Shown: piece after piece, positions 1-5,303 of the stretch
Numbering within the stretch: position 1 is the stretch's first letter
How the letters are laid out: the number at the start of each line of letters is the position of its first letter
Translations under genes and position numbers: made by a program
The notes under the pieces: generated by a model
Database searches by the model: none
Seen by the model: the letters and a program-made list of their open reading frames with translations, nothing else
Told to the model about the DNA's origin: nothing
Assembly (NCBI GenBank): GCA_964539415.1
Contig: CAZIID010000031.1
Coordinates: 1 to 6,877 of the forward strand
Source of the DNA: CAYQFQ01 sp964539415
Lineage (GTDB): Bacteria; Patescibacteriota; Minisyncoccia; Phycocordibacterales; GWA1-40-21
Direction: 5' to 3'
DNA length: 6,877 nucleotides

Positions 1-91
1 TAAAATATATATTTTTATAATCATCAAAAAAACTTTTTTTCATATATAAATATTAACACCTATGAATGAAAGTAGATATTGCCATACAATA

Positions 92-114
92 AATATTGTT
101 CTACGAACAATATT
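92..114. repeat. 10-bp perfect inverted repeat
   Basis: AATATTGTTC (92-101) and GAACAATATT (105-114) are perfect inverted copies around a TAC spacer. The repeat lies just beyond the terminator of the 62-residue gene. It could be a back-up terminator, since the minus strand continues into TTTATTG, or a protein-binding palindrome. The rest of 1-91 is very AT-rich and holds no gene I can support. Confidence 0.5.
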
Positions 115-147
115 AAAACCCCGCAAGCCTAAGCTTTTGGGGTTTTT
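115..147 (-). terminator. Intrinsic terminator of the 62-residue gene
   Basis: AAAACCCC (115-122) pairs with GGGGTTTT (139-146), and an inner AAGC/GCTT stem (125-128 with 133-136) closes a CTAA loop. Read on the minus strand, the GGGG arm is followed by TTTT. It begins about 9 nt after the stop codon at 156. The plus-strand sequence also ends in a T-run, so it may work in both directions. Confidence 0.75.
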
Positions 148-155
148 GTGATGAA

Positions 156-344
156 TTACGCAGCCATCATTTTTTTGGGATACAAGCGAGAGATTTCCCG
201 CTTGATCCACTTCTTGGCCGCATAGTGACTCATCCTCAGCCCGTTCACAATGGGCCGCTTTCCTTCAGGAGGAACACACAGTGGTTCACACTTCAAACCG
301 ACAGAGTGGACAACCTTACGCAGAGCATCAAAAGAATCAGCCAT
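156..344 (-). CDS. 62-residue orphan protein, unknown function
   Basis: I do not recognise this protein. It is small and basic, starts MADSFDALRK, has two cysteines near the middle (C-E-P-L-C) and ends in a Lys/Arg/Trp-rich probably helical stretch (AAKKWIKREISRLYPKK). No signal peptide or membrane segment is visible. The reading frame stays open for nine codons upstream to an ATG at 369-371. The start at 342-344 is preferred because AAAGGAG lies six bases before it, inside the longer frame. The gene is monocistronic: a near-perfect promoter lies about 50 bases upstream and a terminator follows the stop. It looks clearly more GC-rich than the neighbouring 817-residue gene and murD. A compact nucleic-acid-binding role would fit the basic C-terminus, but that is speculation. 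The gene itself is well supported by its signals. Confidence 0.75.
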   Translation of the reverse strand: MADSFDALRKVVHSVGLKCEPLCVPPEGKRPIVNGLRMSHYAAKKWIKREISRLYPKKMMAA

Positions 345-350
345 ACATTT

Positions 351-360
351 CTCCTTTTTT
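351..360 (-). promoter_or_regulatory. Shine-Dalgarno deciding the start at 344
   Basis: On the minus strand AAAAAAGGAG ends six bases before the ATG at 342-344. It lies downstream of the other in-frame ATG at 371, so the longer 71-codon version of the gene is unlikely. Confidence 0.75.
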
Positions 361-392
361 GGACAATACACAATGTATTATCTCTATATACT

Positions 393-420
393 ATTATAGC
401 AGAATAGATTATTTTGTCAA
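393..420 (-). promoter_or_regulatory. Consensus sigma-70 type promoter
   Basis: On the minus strand TTGACA (415-420) and TATAAT (393-398) are separated by 16 bases. Both hexamers match consensus exactly. Transcription would start near 386 and give a leader of about 42 bases, which carries a short AATACA/TGTATT inverted repeat (365-379). The promoter lies directly beyond the terminator of the upstream gene, so the small gene is an independent unit. Confidence 0.85.
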
Positions 421-424
421 CCTA

Positions 425-471
425 ATATAAAACAAGGGGGTTTGCCCACGGCAAACCCCCTTGTTTTATAT
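425..471 (-). terminator. 22-bp perfect hairpin terminator
   Basis: Bases 425-446 and 450-471 are perfect inverted copies around a three-base CAC loop. The core is five G:C pairs flanked by A/T pairs, and the minus-strand arm ends in TTTTATATT. It lies 9 bases after the stop of the 817-residue gene. The symmetry means it could also stop transcription on the plus strand. The stem is unusually long for an intrinsic terminator. Confidence 0.85.
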
Positions 472-479
472 ACTCTTTT

Positions 480-2933
480 CTACCATCCACTAAAACCACC
501 TATAACTCCACCTACAACACCACCAATACCAGTTCCAATTCCCGGCAGTATCATTGTTCCAATAACAGCTCCCTGTAAAGCTCCTCCCGTAGCACCTGTT
601 GTATTAAAACCGCCACTATCTTGTCCTAACCCAGTTGATCCGAATGATCCTGTTCCTCCTGTCGCGCTTCCATTAAATAATGATTCGTAATCTAAATTAG
701 TACATCCAGAAACCACAATATTAGTTCTCTCATTTGATGGACTTCTATATCCCCCCTTTGCAAGAGTAGATACCATAAATCCATAATAATTTGGGACTGT
801 CATAACTACTCCATTGTTATTACAAGTACTTCCAGCTCCCCCTGGGCAGTCTTCAAGTGTAGATACCTTTCCAGGCCCTTGTAATTCATCAGTTGATTTC
901 GTCGTTTGTCCAGGATTCATCCACCCTGTATATTGTGCAGTGTAGCTATTATATGTTCCATCCTGATTCATCGCACCCATCGGAACTATTACCCAAGCAT
1001 TTCCATAGACACCAGCGGCTGTTTGTCCAACACCAGGAACTGGCACAGCAGGCCAAACGCTTGCCTTGTTATGAGGATAACTGACCGTACTACCACTAGT
1101 AGTAACATTCTGAAGAAAACCTGTTATTGGCCAACTCCCGAGATCAGATGCATCGGCTGGCCAAGTTATTTTTGTGGGGTCAATAAGATCTTCTCCTTCT
1201 GAGTAAAGACCATCCATCGGACAGACATGAGAATGTATTTTAGCATTATAAGGTGAAGGGACGTAATCAATCAAACCTTTATAAACACCCGAGACCTTAC
1301 TATTTTTGTCACTCACATAACCATCATCGCAAGTTAACCTTAATGTAATTTTGGAAATATCTGGATCAGCATTAAGAACAATTGAACTATTGCCAGTTGT
1401 ACCCTTTGGTGTAGAGCTCCAATCAGGCATAGGTTTTACTTCTGGGTTGTTATAATACTGTTGTAAATTATCTGCTATACATCCTGTTACGCCACTAGTG
1501 GTCCAACTTACATTATAGAGTCTATAAGGGTTACTTGAATTTTCCGGGGTCTGAACATATTTTTGATTATAAGCAGTAGTGAGTCTATCCATACCATCAA
1601 GTTTAAGATCAACTTTAGGTAAAAGGTTTTGCGCAAAATTTATTTTCACTGAATCAGAAATCTTCTGGGATGGATTTGTCGCATTCTCACACTTAATGCT
1701 AAAAGTTAGATTCTTTGGTGTAGGCAACTTAATAGCCTTCCCTCCCGTCACAGCAGTCGGTTCACCATAAACAAAACCCGGAAAAGACATTTGATAAATC
1801 TCAGGTTCTTTCGGACTATACAAAGAAGAATAATAGTTTACAACATAATCAATACTTGAAGTATTTGTTGCATAAAAATCTTTCATATCAAACTGACTGT
1901 CTGTACTTGTTGCAAAAATTTTACAATTTTGTACTCCCTTACTAGCCCAAGACAAAGAATATTTATAACTATTTTTTGCGCTTGTCACACTAACACCTGT
2001 ATCTTGTCCATCTATTTTAAGATCAACGCAAGGAGAGACGCAAGTTTCATCTGGAACAATAAACCTTTCTAAAGTTGCTAGATCCTCTGCGTTTGGTATG
2101 TAGGCATCATCATTAGAATAATCATCATTTGAATTATTACCATTTATATCGTCATAAGAATTTCCTGTATATACAGTAACCCAATCAGTAGCTGTTCCCT
2201 GTGGTCCTGTACAAGTAATACCATAAGTTGTTTGCTGACTAATACCACTGATTGACTGTGTACCTATAACTGGTTTAGGATTTGACCCCGCAATACAAGA
2301 TGTAACATTTCTTGAGGTCCAGACTAAAGTGAAAGGTGCCCCAGATGCAACATTCACATAAGATGCATCTAATGTGCCAACTTTAATATCTACAAAAGGT
2401 ATTGTTCCAGCAGTATCAAGAGTAAGTCCGGCATTCTGAGTATTTATTCCCGACTGAGCGGTTATCTCATTTAATTTTTGTCTCGTAAGAGTTCCCACAA
2501 AACCATTCGCTGGTGATATTCCATATTTTTGTTGAAATTTAGCTACCGCGATTTTTGTAGCATCACCAAAATAAGTTGTCTCTTTACCTGGTGAGCCGTT
2601 ACCTGAATTTGCCACTCGAGTTGTTGCATCTTTATTTAAAAGTCTTTGTAAGACCAAAATATCTTGCCCAGAAGAGCCAACGGTAAGATCATTATTAAAA
2701 ATATTAGGATTTGAGGATTGCCCTCTAAGCAAAAGCGCCAGCTCTCTAGCTTTTGAAACTTTATCTGGAGCGATTATGCCAGCATTTATAAGAACTTCAA
2801 TTATGTCTGCGGCCTGTGCATTTGTTATTTCGGCTTCAGCAGAAACTTTTTCTACCCCCACCAAACCGTATATACCAACTATCAAAAAAGAAAATAAGAA
2901 AGAAATGAGAATTTTTTTATAATATTTATTCAT
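480..2933 (-). CDS. Secreted peptidoglycan-binding surface protein, 817 residues
   Basis: Probable exported cell-wall-associated protein. Residues 1-32 form a signal peptide: a Lys-rich start, a hydrophobic core FLFSFLIVGIYGLVG, and a VSA cleavage site. Residues about 81-158 match the PG_binding_1 fold, with VGSSGQDILVLQRLL, then YFGDATKIAVAKFQQKYGI and GFVGTLTRQKLN. Three beta-sandwich-like repeats follow at about 179-255, 300-433 and 440-551. Each has a W-x(6-8)-C strand and a later cysteine (C213/C241, C337/C415, C485/C535), which could form disulfides outside the cell. Repeats two and three both open with a VDLK-(I/L)-DG strand. An acidic Asn/Asp linker (about 258-278) separates the first two. 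The region 560-750 resembles nothing I know. The C-terminus (756-817) is Gly-rich and ends in a hydrophobic glycine-zipper-like segment. No catalytic motif is visible. Surface or pilus-related adhesion is an inference. No clear Shine-Dalgarno precedes the ATG. Confidence 0.85.
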   Translation of the reverse strand: MNKYYKKILISFLFSFLIVGIYGLVGVEKVSAEAEITNAQAADIIEVLINAGIIAPDKVSKARELALLLRGQSSNPNIFNNDLTVGSSGQDILVLQRLLNKDATTRVANSGNGSPGKETTYFGDATKIAVAKFQQKYGISPANGFVGTLTRQKLNEITAQSGINTQNAGLTLDTAGTIPFVDIKVGTLDASYVNVASGAPFTLVWTSRNVTSCIAGSNPKPVIGTQSISGISQQTTYGITCTGPQGTATDWVTVYTGNSYDDINGNNSNDDYSNDDAYIPNAEDLATLERFIVPDETCVSPCVDLKIDGQDTGVSVTSAKNSYKYSLSWASKGVQNCKIFATSTDSQFDMKDFYATNTSSIDYVVNYYSSLYSPKEPEIYQMSFPGFVYGEPTAVTGGKAIKLPTPKNLTFSIKCENATNPSQKISDSVKINFAQNLLPKVDLKLDGMDRLTTAYNQKYVQTPENSSNPYRLYNVSWTTSGVTGCIADNLQQYYNNPEVKPMPDWSSTPKGTTGNSSIVLNADPDISKITLRLTCDDGYVSDKNSKVSGVYKGLIDYVPSPYNAKIHSHVCPMDGLYSEGEDLIDPTKITWPADASDLGSWPITGFLQNVTTSGSTVSYPHNKASVWPAVPVPGVGQTAAGVYGNAWVIVPMGAMNQDGTYNSYTAQYTGWMNPGQTTKSTDELQGPGKVSTLEDCPGGAGSTCNNNGVVMTVPNYYGFMVSTLAKGGYRSPSNERTNIVVSGCTNLDYESLFNGSATGGTGSFGSTGLGQDSGGFNTTGATGGALQGAVIGTMILPGIGTGIGGVVGGVIGGFSGW

Positions 2934-2957
2934 AGAATGTTAATAAATTAATAACTC

Positions 2958-2986
2958 ATTATATTTTAACATAATTAAAAGAAAAA
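2958..2986 (-). promoter_or_regulatory. Possible promoter of the 817-residue gene
   Basis: On the minus strand a perfect TATAAT (2958-2963) lies in the 62-base gap after murD. The -35 region 17 bases upstream (about 2981-2986) reads TTTTTC and is weak. Transcription would begin near 2951 and leave a leader of only about 18 bases with no Shine-Dalgarno. Read-through from murD is also possible because no terminator is visible between the genes. Confidence 0.45.
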
Positions 2987-2995
2987 TAACTAGTA

Positions 2996-4372
2996 TTAAA
3001 GATACTTTATTATTTTAATGAATTTATCTCCCCTATCAAACTCGTTTTTGAACATACCAAATGAGGCAAAAGCTGGGCTAAATAGTAAGACATCACCGCG
3101 TTTTGTTTGTTCCAATGCAAATCTAATTGCATCCTTTAAATTATTCGCTTCTCTGTTCTCAACTTTAGACTTTAGACTTTCTACTTTTTTCGTTCCCGTA
3201 CCGTTTAACAAAATTACCGACTTGCAGTATTTTGGAATCTCTCTTACAAGTCCTGACATATCAAGATTCTTATCTGAACCACCCATTATCAAGACGATAT
3301 TTTTATTTAAAACTTTTCCATATTGGTCTTGGTTCACCAGAGATTTTAAAGCAACAATCGTCGCATCAGGTGTTGTAGAAGTGGTATCGTTATAAATTTT
3401 TACACCTTTATATTCGCATACGAATTCCTGTCGTCCTTCTACTCCGCCAAAATTTTCAACAGCTTTTTTAATTATTTTTTCGTCCACTTTTAAAACCTTT
3501 GCCACTGCCATAGCACAAGCAATATTTTCTAAATTATGTTCTCCCTTTATTTTTAATTTCCATTCTTTAGGAATATCGTTTTTATTTGTAACAATCTTTG
3601 TTCCACAGCTTTTAATCTTTTTTGAAATCTTCTGCCCACAAATCAAAAAATCTTCTTTCTTGTGATAATCACAGATCTTTTTCTTATCAGAAAAATATAA
3701 ATCCATGCTTCCTTTATAATAGTTTAAATGGTCATTCATCAGATTCGTAAAAACAGAAATGTGTGGACTTATCTTTGCTTCACCAAAACCCTGAAGTTGC
3801 CAAGAAGAAAGTTCCATAACAACAATATCGCCACTTTTAACTTTCTTTAGTAAAGGAAGTGTTGCAAGCCCTTTTATGTTACCACCTAGATATATTTTCC
3901 CACCCAATTCTTTTTCCGCCAACTTTAAAATTTCGTAAATCAAATACGTCGTTGTTGTTTTTCCTCTCGTACCTGTAATACCAATCACTTTGACGCCTTC
4001 GGGCATTAATTTACAAAAAAGTGATTCGTCCATTTCTATCGGGATATTATTTTTTCTAGCTTCTGCAATAAAAAGAGAATCCAAAGGAATGCCAGAAGCC
4101 TTTAAAATAAAATCTTTATTTATAAAATCTTCTAACCCGTGTCCACCCAAAGAATATTTAATATTTTTATATTTCTTCAATTTATCGAGCGTAGGTTTTA
4201 AATCTATTTCATTTTTTAAATCAGTGACTGTTAGATCTGCTCCGCATTCAGCTAAAAATTTTGCATCATTTAAACCACGCCCAAGAAGACCTAGTCCGAG
4301 CATAGTTACTTTCTTATTTTTAAAATATTCTTTATAAGACTGTTTTTTAAAAGTGTCGGCATTATTTTCCAT
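2996..4372 (-). CDS. murD: UDP-N-acetylmuramoyl-L-alanine--D-glutamate ligase
   Basis: Cytoplasmic Mur ligase that adds D-glutamate to UDP-MurNAc-L-Ala using ATP, the second amino-acid step of peptidoglycan precursor synthesis. At 458 residues it is close to the usual MurD length. An N-terminal Rossmann-like domain (MLGLGLLGRG, 24-33) binds the UDP substrate. The ATP P-loop is GITGTRGKTTTT (131-142). ELSSWQL (187-193) and NLMNDHLNYY (210-219) match the central-domain motifs, and a Lys in SDKKKI (228-233) sits where the carbamylated lysine is expected. GEHNLEN (277-283), EGRQEF (312-317), NDTTSTTPDAT (328-338) and SPAFASFGMFKNEFDRG (432-448) are the C-terminal motifs. A Lys/Glu/Ser-rich insertion (about 395-408) is encoded by a 7-bp tandem repeat. 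It is not beside other mur or division genes. The upstream side shows no Shine-Dalgarno but has a -10-like box very close to the ATG. Confidence 0.94.
   Translation of the reverse strand: MENNADTFKKQSYKEYFKNKKVTMLGLGLLGRGLNDAKFLAECGADLTVTDLKNEIDLKPTLDKLKKYKNIKYSLGGHGLEDFINKDFILKASGIPLDSLFIAEARKNNIPIEMDESLFCKLMPEGVKVIGITGTRGKTTTTYLIYEILKLAEKELGGKIYLGGNIKGLATLPLLKKVKSGDIVVMELSSWQLQGFGEAKISPHISVFTNLMNDHLNYYKGSMDLYFSDKKKICDYHKKEDFLICGQKISKKIKSCGTKIVTNKNDIPKEWKLKIKGEHNLENIACAMAVAKVLKVDEKIIKKAVENFGGVEGRQEFVCEYKGVKIYNDTTSTTPDATIVALKSLVNQDQYGKVLNKNIVLIMGGSDKNLDMSGLVREIPKYCKSVILLNGTGTKKVESLKSKVENREANNLKDAIRFALEQTKRGDVLLFSPAFASFGMFKNEFDRGDKFIKIIKYL
3163..3190. repeat. 7-bp tandem repeat inside murD
   Basis: Four units on the plus strand read ACTTTAG, ACTTTAG, ACTTTCT, ACTTTTT. 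They encode the Lys/Glu/Ser-rich stretch KKVESLKSKVEN, which lies in a loop between conserved C-terminal-domain motifs. Heptanucleotide slippage would shift the frame, so the present count must be held by selection. Confidence 0.6.
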
Positions 4373-4378
4373 TCACAA

Positions 4379-4406
4379 AGTATATACCAAAACTCACTTT
4401 ACACAA
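4379..4406 (-). promoter_or_regulatory. Possible promoter giving leaderless murD mRNA
   Basis: On the minus strand TATACT (4379-4384) ends six bases before the murD ATG, with a weak TTGTGT (4401-4406) 16 bases upstream. A start seven bases after the -10 box would fall on the A of the ATG. No Shine-Dalgarno is present. The overlap with the preceding terminator arm supports an independent murD transcript. The -35 match is poor. Confidence 0.35.
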
Positions 4407-4440
4407 AAAAAAGCCCCCGTCTAGTTACGAGAGCTTTTTT
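4405..4440 (-). terminator. Intrinsic terminator downstream of tRNA-Leu
   Basis: Bases 4407-4420 and 4427-4440 form a 14-bp stem with a six-base loop, followed on the minus strand by a run of eight T (4405-4412). Two positions pair only as G:U, and only in minus-strand RNA; in plus-strand RNA they are A/C mismatches. The terminator is therefore directional and belongs to the tRNA-Leu transcript. Confidence 0.85.
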
Positions 4441-4579
4441 CTTTCTTTAACTTACTTCAAACCATTTACTACGTTTCTTGTCTTTGCTCCAAAGTATCCA
4501 AGAGCTGGAGTGATGTTGTTTCTACGTTTTTTATGTAAACAAAGTCAAAATATTCCGTCCTATTTTTAATTAAGTTTTG
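4441..4579 (-). other. Spacer between tRNA-Leu and its terminator
   Basis: 139 bases with no complete gene. On the minus strand one frame is open from 4544 to a TAA at 4452-4454 and would read, near its end, NNITPALGYFGAKTRNVVNG. It has no start codon and follows an in-frame TGA. A second frame is open from the tRNA to 4469. This may be only the 3' trailer of the tRNA precursor, or the tail of a lost gene. Confidence 0.3.
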
Positions 4580-4663
4580 TGGGCGCGGGGAGATTTGAAC
4601 TCCCAATCCCTTGCGGGAACTACGACCTGAACGTAGCGCGTCTGCCAATTTCACCACTCGCCC
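4580..4663 (-). tRNA. tRNA-Leu(CAG)
   Basis: An 84-nt type II tRNA that decodes CUG. The anticodon arm is CTACG-TTCAGGT-CGTAG with anticodon CAG. The long variable arm is TCCC-GCAA-GGGA, and the T-arm is GGGAG-TTCAAAT-CTCCC. The discriminator base is A, as usual for leucine. The acceptor strands GGGCGAG and CGCGCCC pair except for an A6:G67 mismatch. CCA is not encoded (the minus strand continues CAAAAC), so a CCA-adding enzyme is needed. A 14-base palindrome (4666-4679) lies just 5' of the mature end. No convincing promoter is visible upstream; a TATAAA-like box close to the gene lacks a good -35. Confidence 0.93.
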
Positions 4664-4741
4664 AAATATTTATAAATATCTCTTGCCAAATATAACAGAT
4701 ATACAGCAAAAGAAAAAGGCGTAGTTACAATAAGCACAAAT

Positions 4742-4876
4742 TTATTTTGGCGTTCTGGTCCTGGACGAAAGCGATCCAGGAGTCTCTCCCTCGACTTTTT
4801 CTTCGTCGTCACTCAGCTTTATCTGCCCCACAAGGGGACTTCTATTTTTACGAGTAAAAATATGTCGAGCACCGCC
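4742..4876 (-). other. Open 44-codon frame without ATG in repeat region
   Basis: This minus-strand frame stays open after a TGA at 4877-4879 to a TAA at 4742-4744. It would encode a charged segment including VGQIKLSDDEEKVEGE and then SSRTRTPK. The last part is the usual antisense translation of a tRNA T-arm, which argues against a real protein. The only in-frame alternative start is a GTG with no Shine-Dalgarno. The same DNA also holds nested hairpins (CTCGAC 4790-4795 with GTCGAG 4864-4869; CCCC-ACAA-GGGG 4826-4837; an 8-bp stem at 4844-4861), so a structured RNA or decayed sequence is as likely. Confidence 0.2.
4749..4781. repeat. tRNA 3'-end inverted repeat, copy A
   Basis: The unit GGCGTTCTGGTCCTGGACG continues to AAAGC at 4772, and TCCTGGA (4759-4765) is answered by TCCAGGA (4775-4781). 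The words match the T-arm of the intact tRNA-Ile at 5337-5410, once in each orientation. This copy is shorter than the other two: only nine bases lie between the arms, and the 25-nt hairpin of copies B and C is absent apart from CGAAAG. The loop between arms is CGAAAGCGA. Confidence 0.7.
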
Positions 4877-4909
4877 TCACCATCTCGCCTACTGGCTCAA
4901 TATGGTTCC

Positions 4910-4990
4910 GGCGTTCGAGTCCTGGACGAAAGCAATTCCTATTGCTTTCTATCGCGATCCCCGTAAATCTCCACTCAACCAGGATCTCGA
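4910..4990. repeat. tRNA 3'-end inverted repeat, copy B
   Basis: The left arm TTCGAGTCCTGGA (4914-4926) is the T-arm end of the tRNA-Ile read on the plus strand. A 25-nt hairpin (4927-4951, stem GAAAGCAAT/ATTGCTTTC) follows, then TCGCG. The right side carries CGCGATCC (4953-4960) and CCAGGATCTCGAA (4979-4991), the same tRNA end in inverse orientation but split by about 18 bases and with one extra T. Bases 4914-4956 are identical to 5063-5105. Confidence 0.7.
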
Positions 4991-5061
4991 AACTTACAGT
5001 TTCAGTACCCCCGATGGATAATTATTCGTTTGAATACAAACTCAAATTATGCTCATCGGGG
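4989..5061. repeat. Two stem-loops between copies B and C
   Basis: GAAAC-TTACA-GTTTC (4989-5003) forms a small hairpin. CCCCGATG (5009-5016) and CATCGGGG (5054-5061) are perfect inverted copies around an AT-rich interior that can pair further (ATAAT and TTTGA with TCAAATTAT). Neither is followed by a clear T-run, so I do not call them terminators. Confidence 0.5.
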
Positions 5062-5166
5062 CTTCGAGTCCTGGACGAAAGCAATTCCTATTGCTTTCTA
5101 TCGCGCACAAATGTAAAAAACGGCTTGAAGCCGTTTTTTACATTTGTGCGCGATCCAGGACTCGAA
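5059..5166. repeat. 39-bp tRNA-derived inverted repeat, copy C
   Basis: The left arm is 5063-5075 plus 5101-5126 and the right arm is 5128-5166. The arms match perfectly over 39 bp once a 25-nt hairpin insertion in the left arm (5076-5100) is removed. The outer 20 bases of each arm are the T-arm and acceptor strand of tRNA-Ile; the inner part is the 3' flank and terminator of the outer tRNA-Ile copy. The tRNA end and its trailer have therefore been duplicated head to head. Unit 5059-5105 is the third direct copy of the GGCG/TTCGAGTCCTGGACGAAAGC family. Confidence 0.8.
5115..5137 (-). terminator. Intrinsic terminator after the tRNA-Ile copies
   Basis: AAAAAACGGCTT and GAAGCCGTTTTTT form a G/C-containing stem flanked by six A and six T, symmetrical enough to act on either strand. 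On the minus strand it follows the 3' end of the outer tRNA-Ile copy by about 10 bases. Further pairing of ACAAATGT and ACATTTGT lengthens the stem. Confidence 0.7.
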
Positions 5167-5170
5167 CCTG

Positions 5171-5253
5171 TCTCCTTACAGGAGCTGTAAACCTTTCACA
5201 TTTTGACTACAAAACATTCAAGGTCTTGCAGAAGCAAAAACTTTTGCTTCTTC
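5171..5253. repeat. Hairpin-rich filler in outer tRNA-Ile, T-arm side
   Basis: This 83-base segment separates the T-arm and anticodon pieces of the outer tRNA. It holds CTCC-TTACA-GGAG (5172-5184), which overlaps TTACAG-GAG-CTGTAA (5176-5190), then CAAG-GT-CTTG (5219-5228), and a 9-bp stem GAAGCAAAA/TTTTGCTTC (5231-5250). I see no gene in it. Confidence 0.6.
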
Positions 5254-5269
5254 ACCTCGTCATTATCAG

Positions 5270-5296
5270 GTAAAAATGTTTGGGAAACATTTTTAC
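5270..5296. repeat. Perfect 12-bp hairpin replacing anticodon stem strand
   Basis: GTAAAAATGTTT (5270-5281) and AAACATTTTTAC (5285-5296) flank a GGG loop. The hairpin stands exactly where the outer tRNA-Ile should have the five bases of its 5' anticodon strand. GTAAAAAT/ATTTTTAC also makes the stem at 4844-4861, so the two hairpins may be related. Confidence 0.75.
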
Positions 5297-5303
5297 CGCT
5301 CTA

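Noticed and set aside
62..151. 29-codon plus-strand frame starting ATG at 62
   Set aside because: It runs through both the inverted repeat and the terminator hairpin and has no Shine-Dalgarno.
442..690. 82-codon proline-rich plus-strand frame
   Set aside because: It is the antisense shadow of the glycine-rich C-terminus of the 817-residue protein and begins inside a terminator.
4469..4657. 62-codon minus-strand frame beginning MVKLADALRSG
   Set aside because: It lies mostly on tRNA-Leu, and this N-terminus is the usual false translation of a leucine tRNA.
4786..4900. Selenocysteine tRNA, because of the word GGTGAGGCGG on the minus strand
   Set aside because: No acceptor stem, TCA anticodon loop or T-arm in suitable positions can be found around it.
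4749..5166. CRISPR array, because of the recurring 43-bp unit
   Set aside because: There are only three irregular copies, the spacers differ widely in length, the units are tRNA-derived inverted repeats and no cas gene is present.
5146..5200. A complete tRNA-Tyr around the CTGTAAG loop
   Set aside because: The supposed anticodon stem has only three or four pairs, there is no long variable arm, and no D-arm or 5' acceptor strand is present.
4942..5273. Two plus-strand frames of 82 and 74 codons with words such as RDPGLEP and SRTRT
   Set aside because: They are translations of antisense tRNA T-arm sequence across the repeat region, with no Shine-Dalgarno or promoter.
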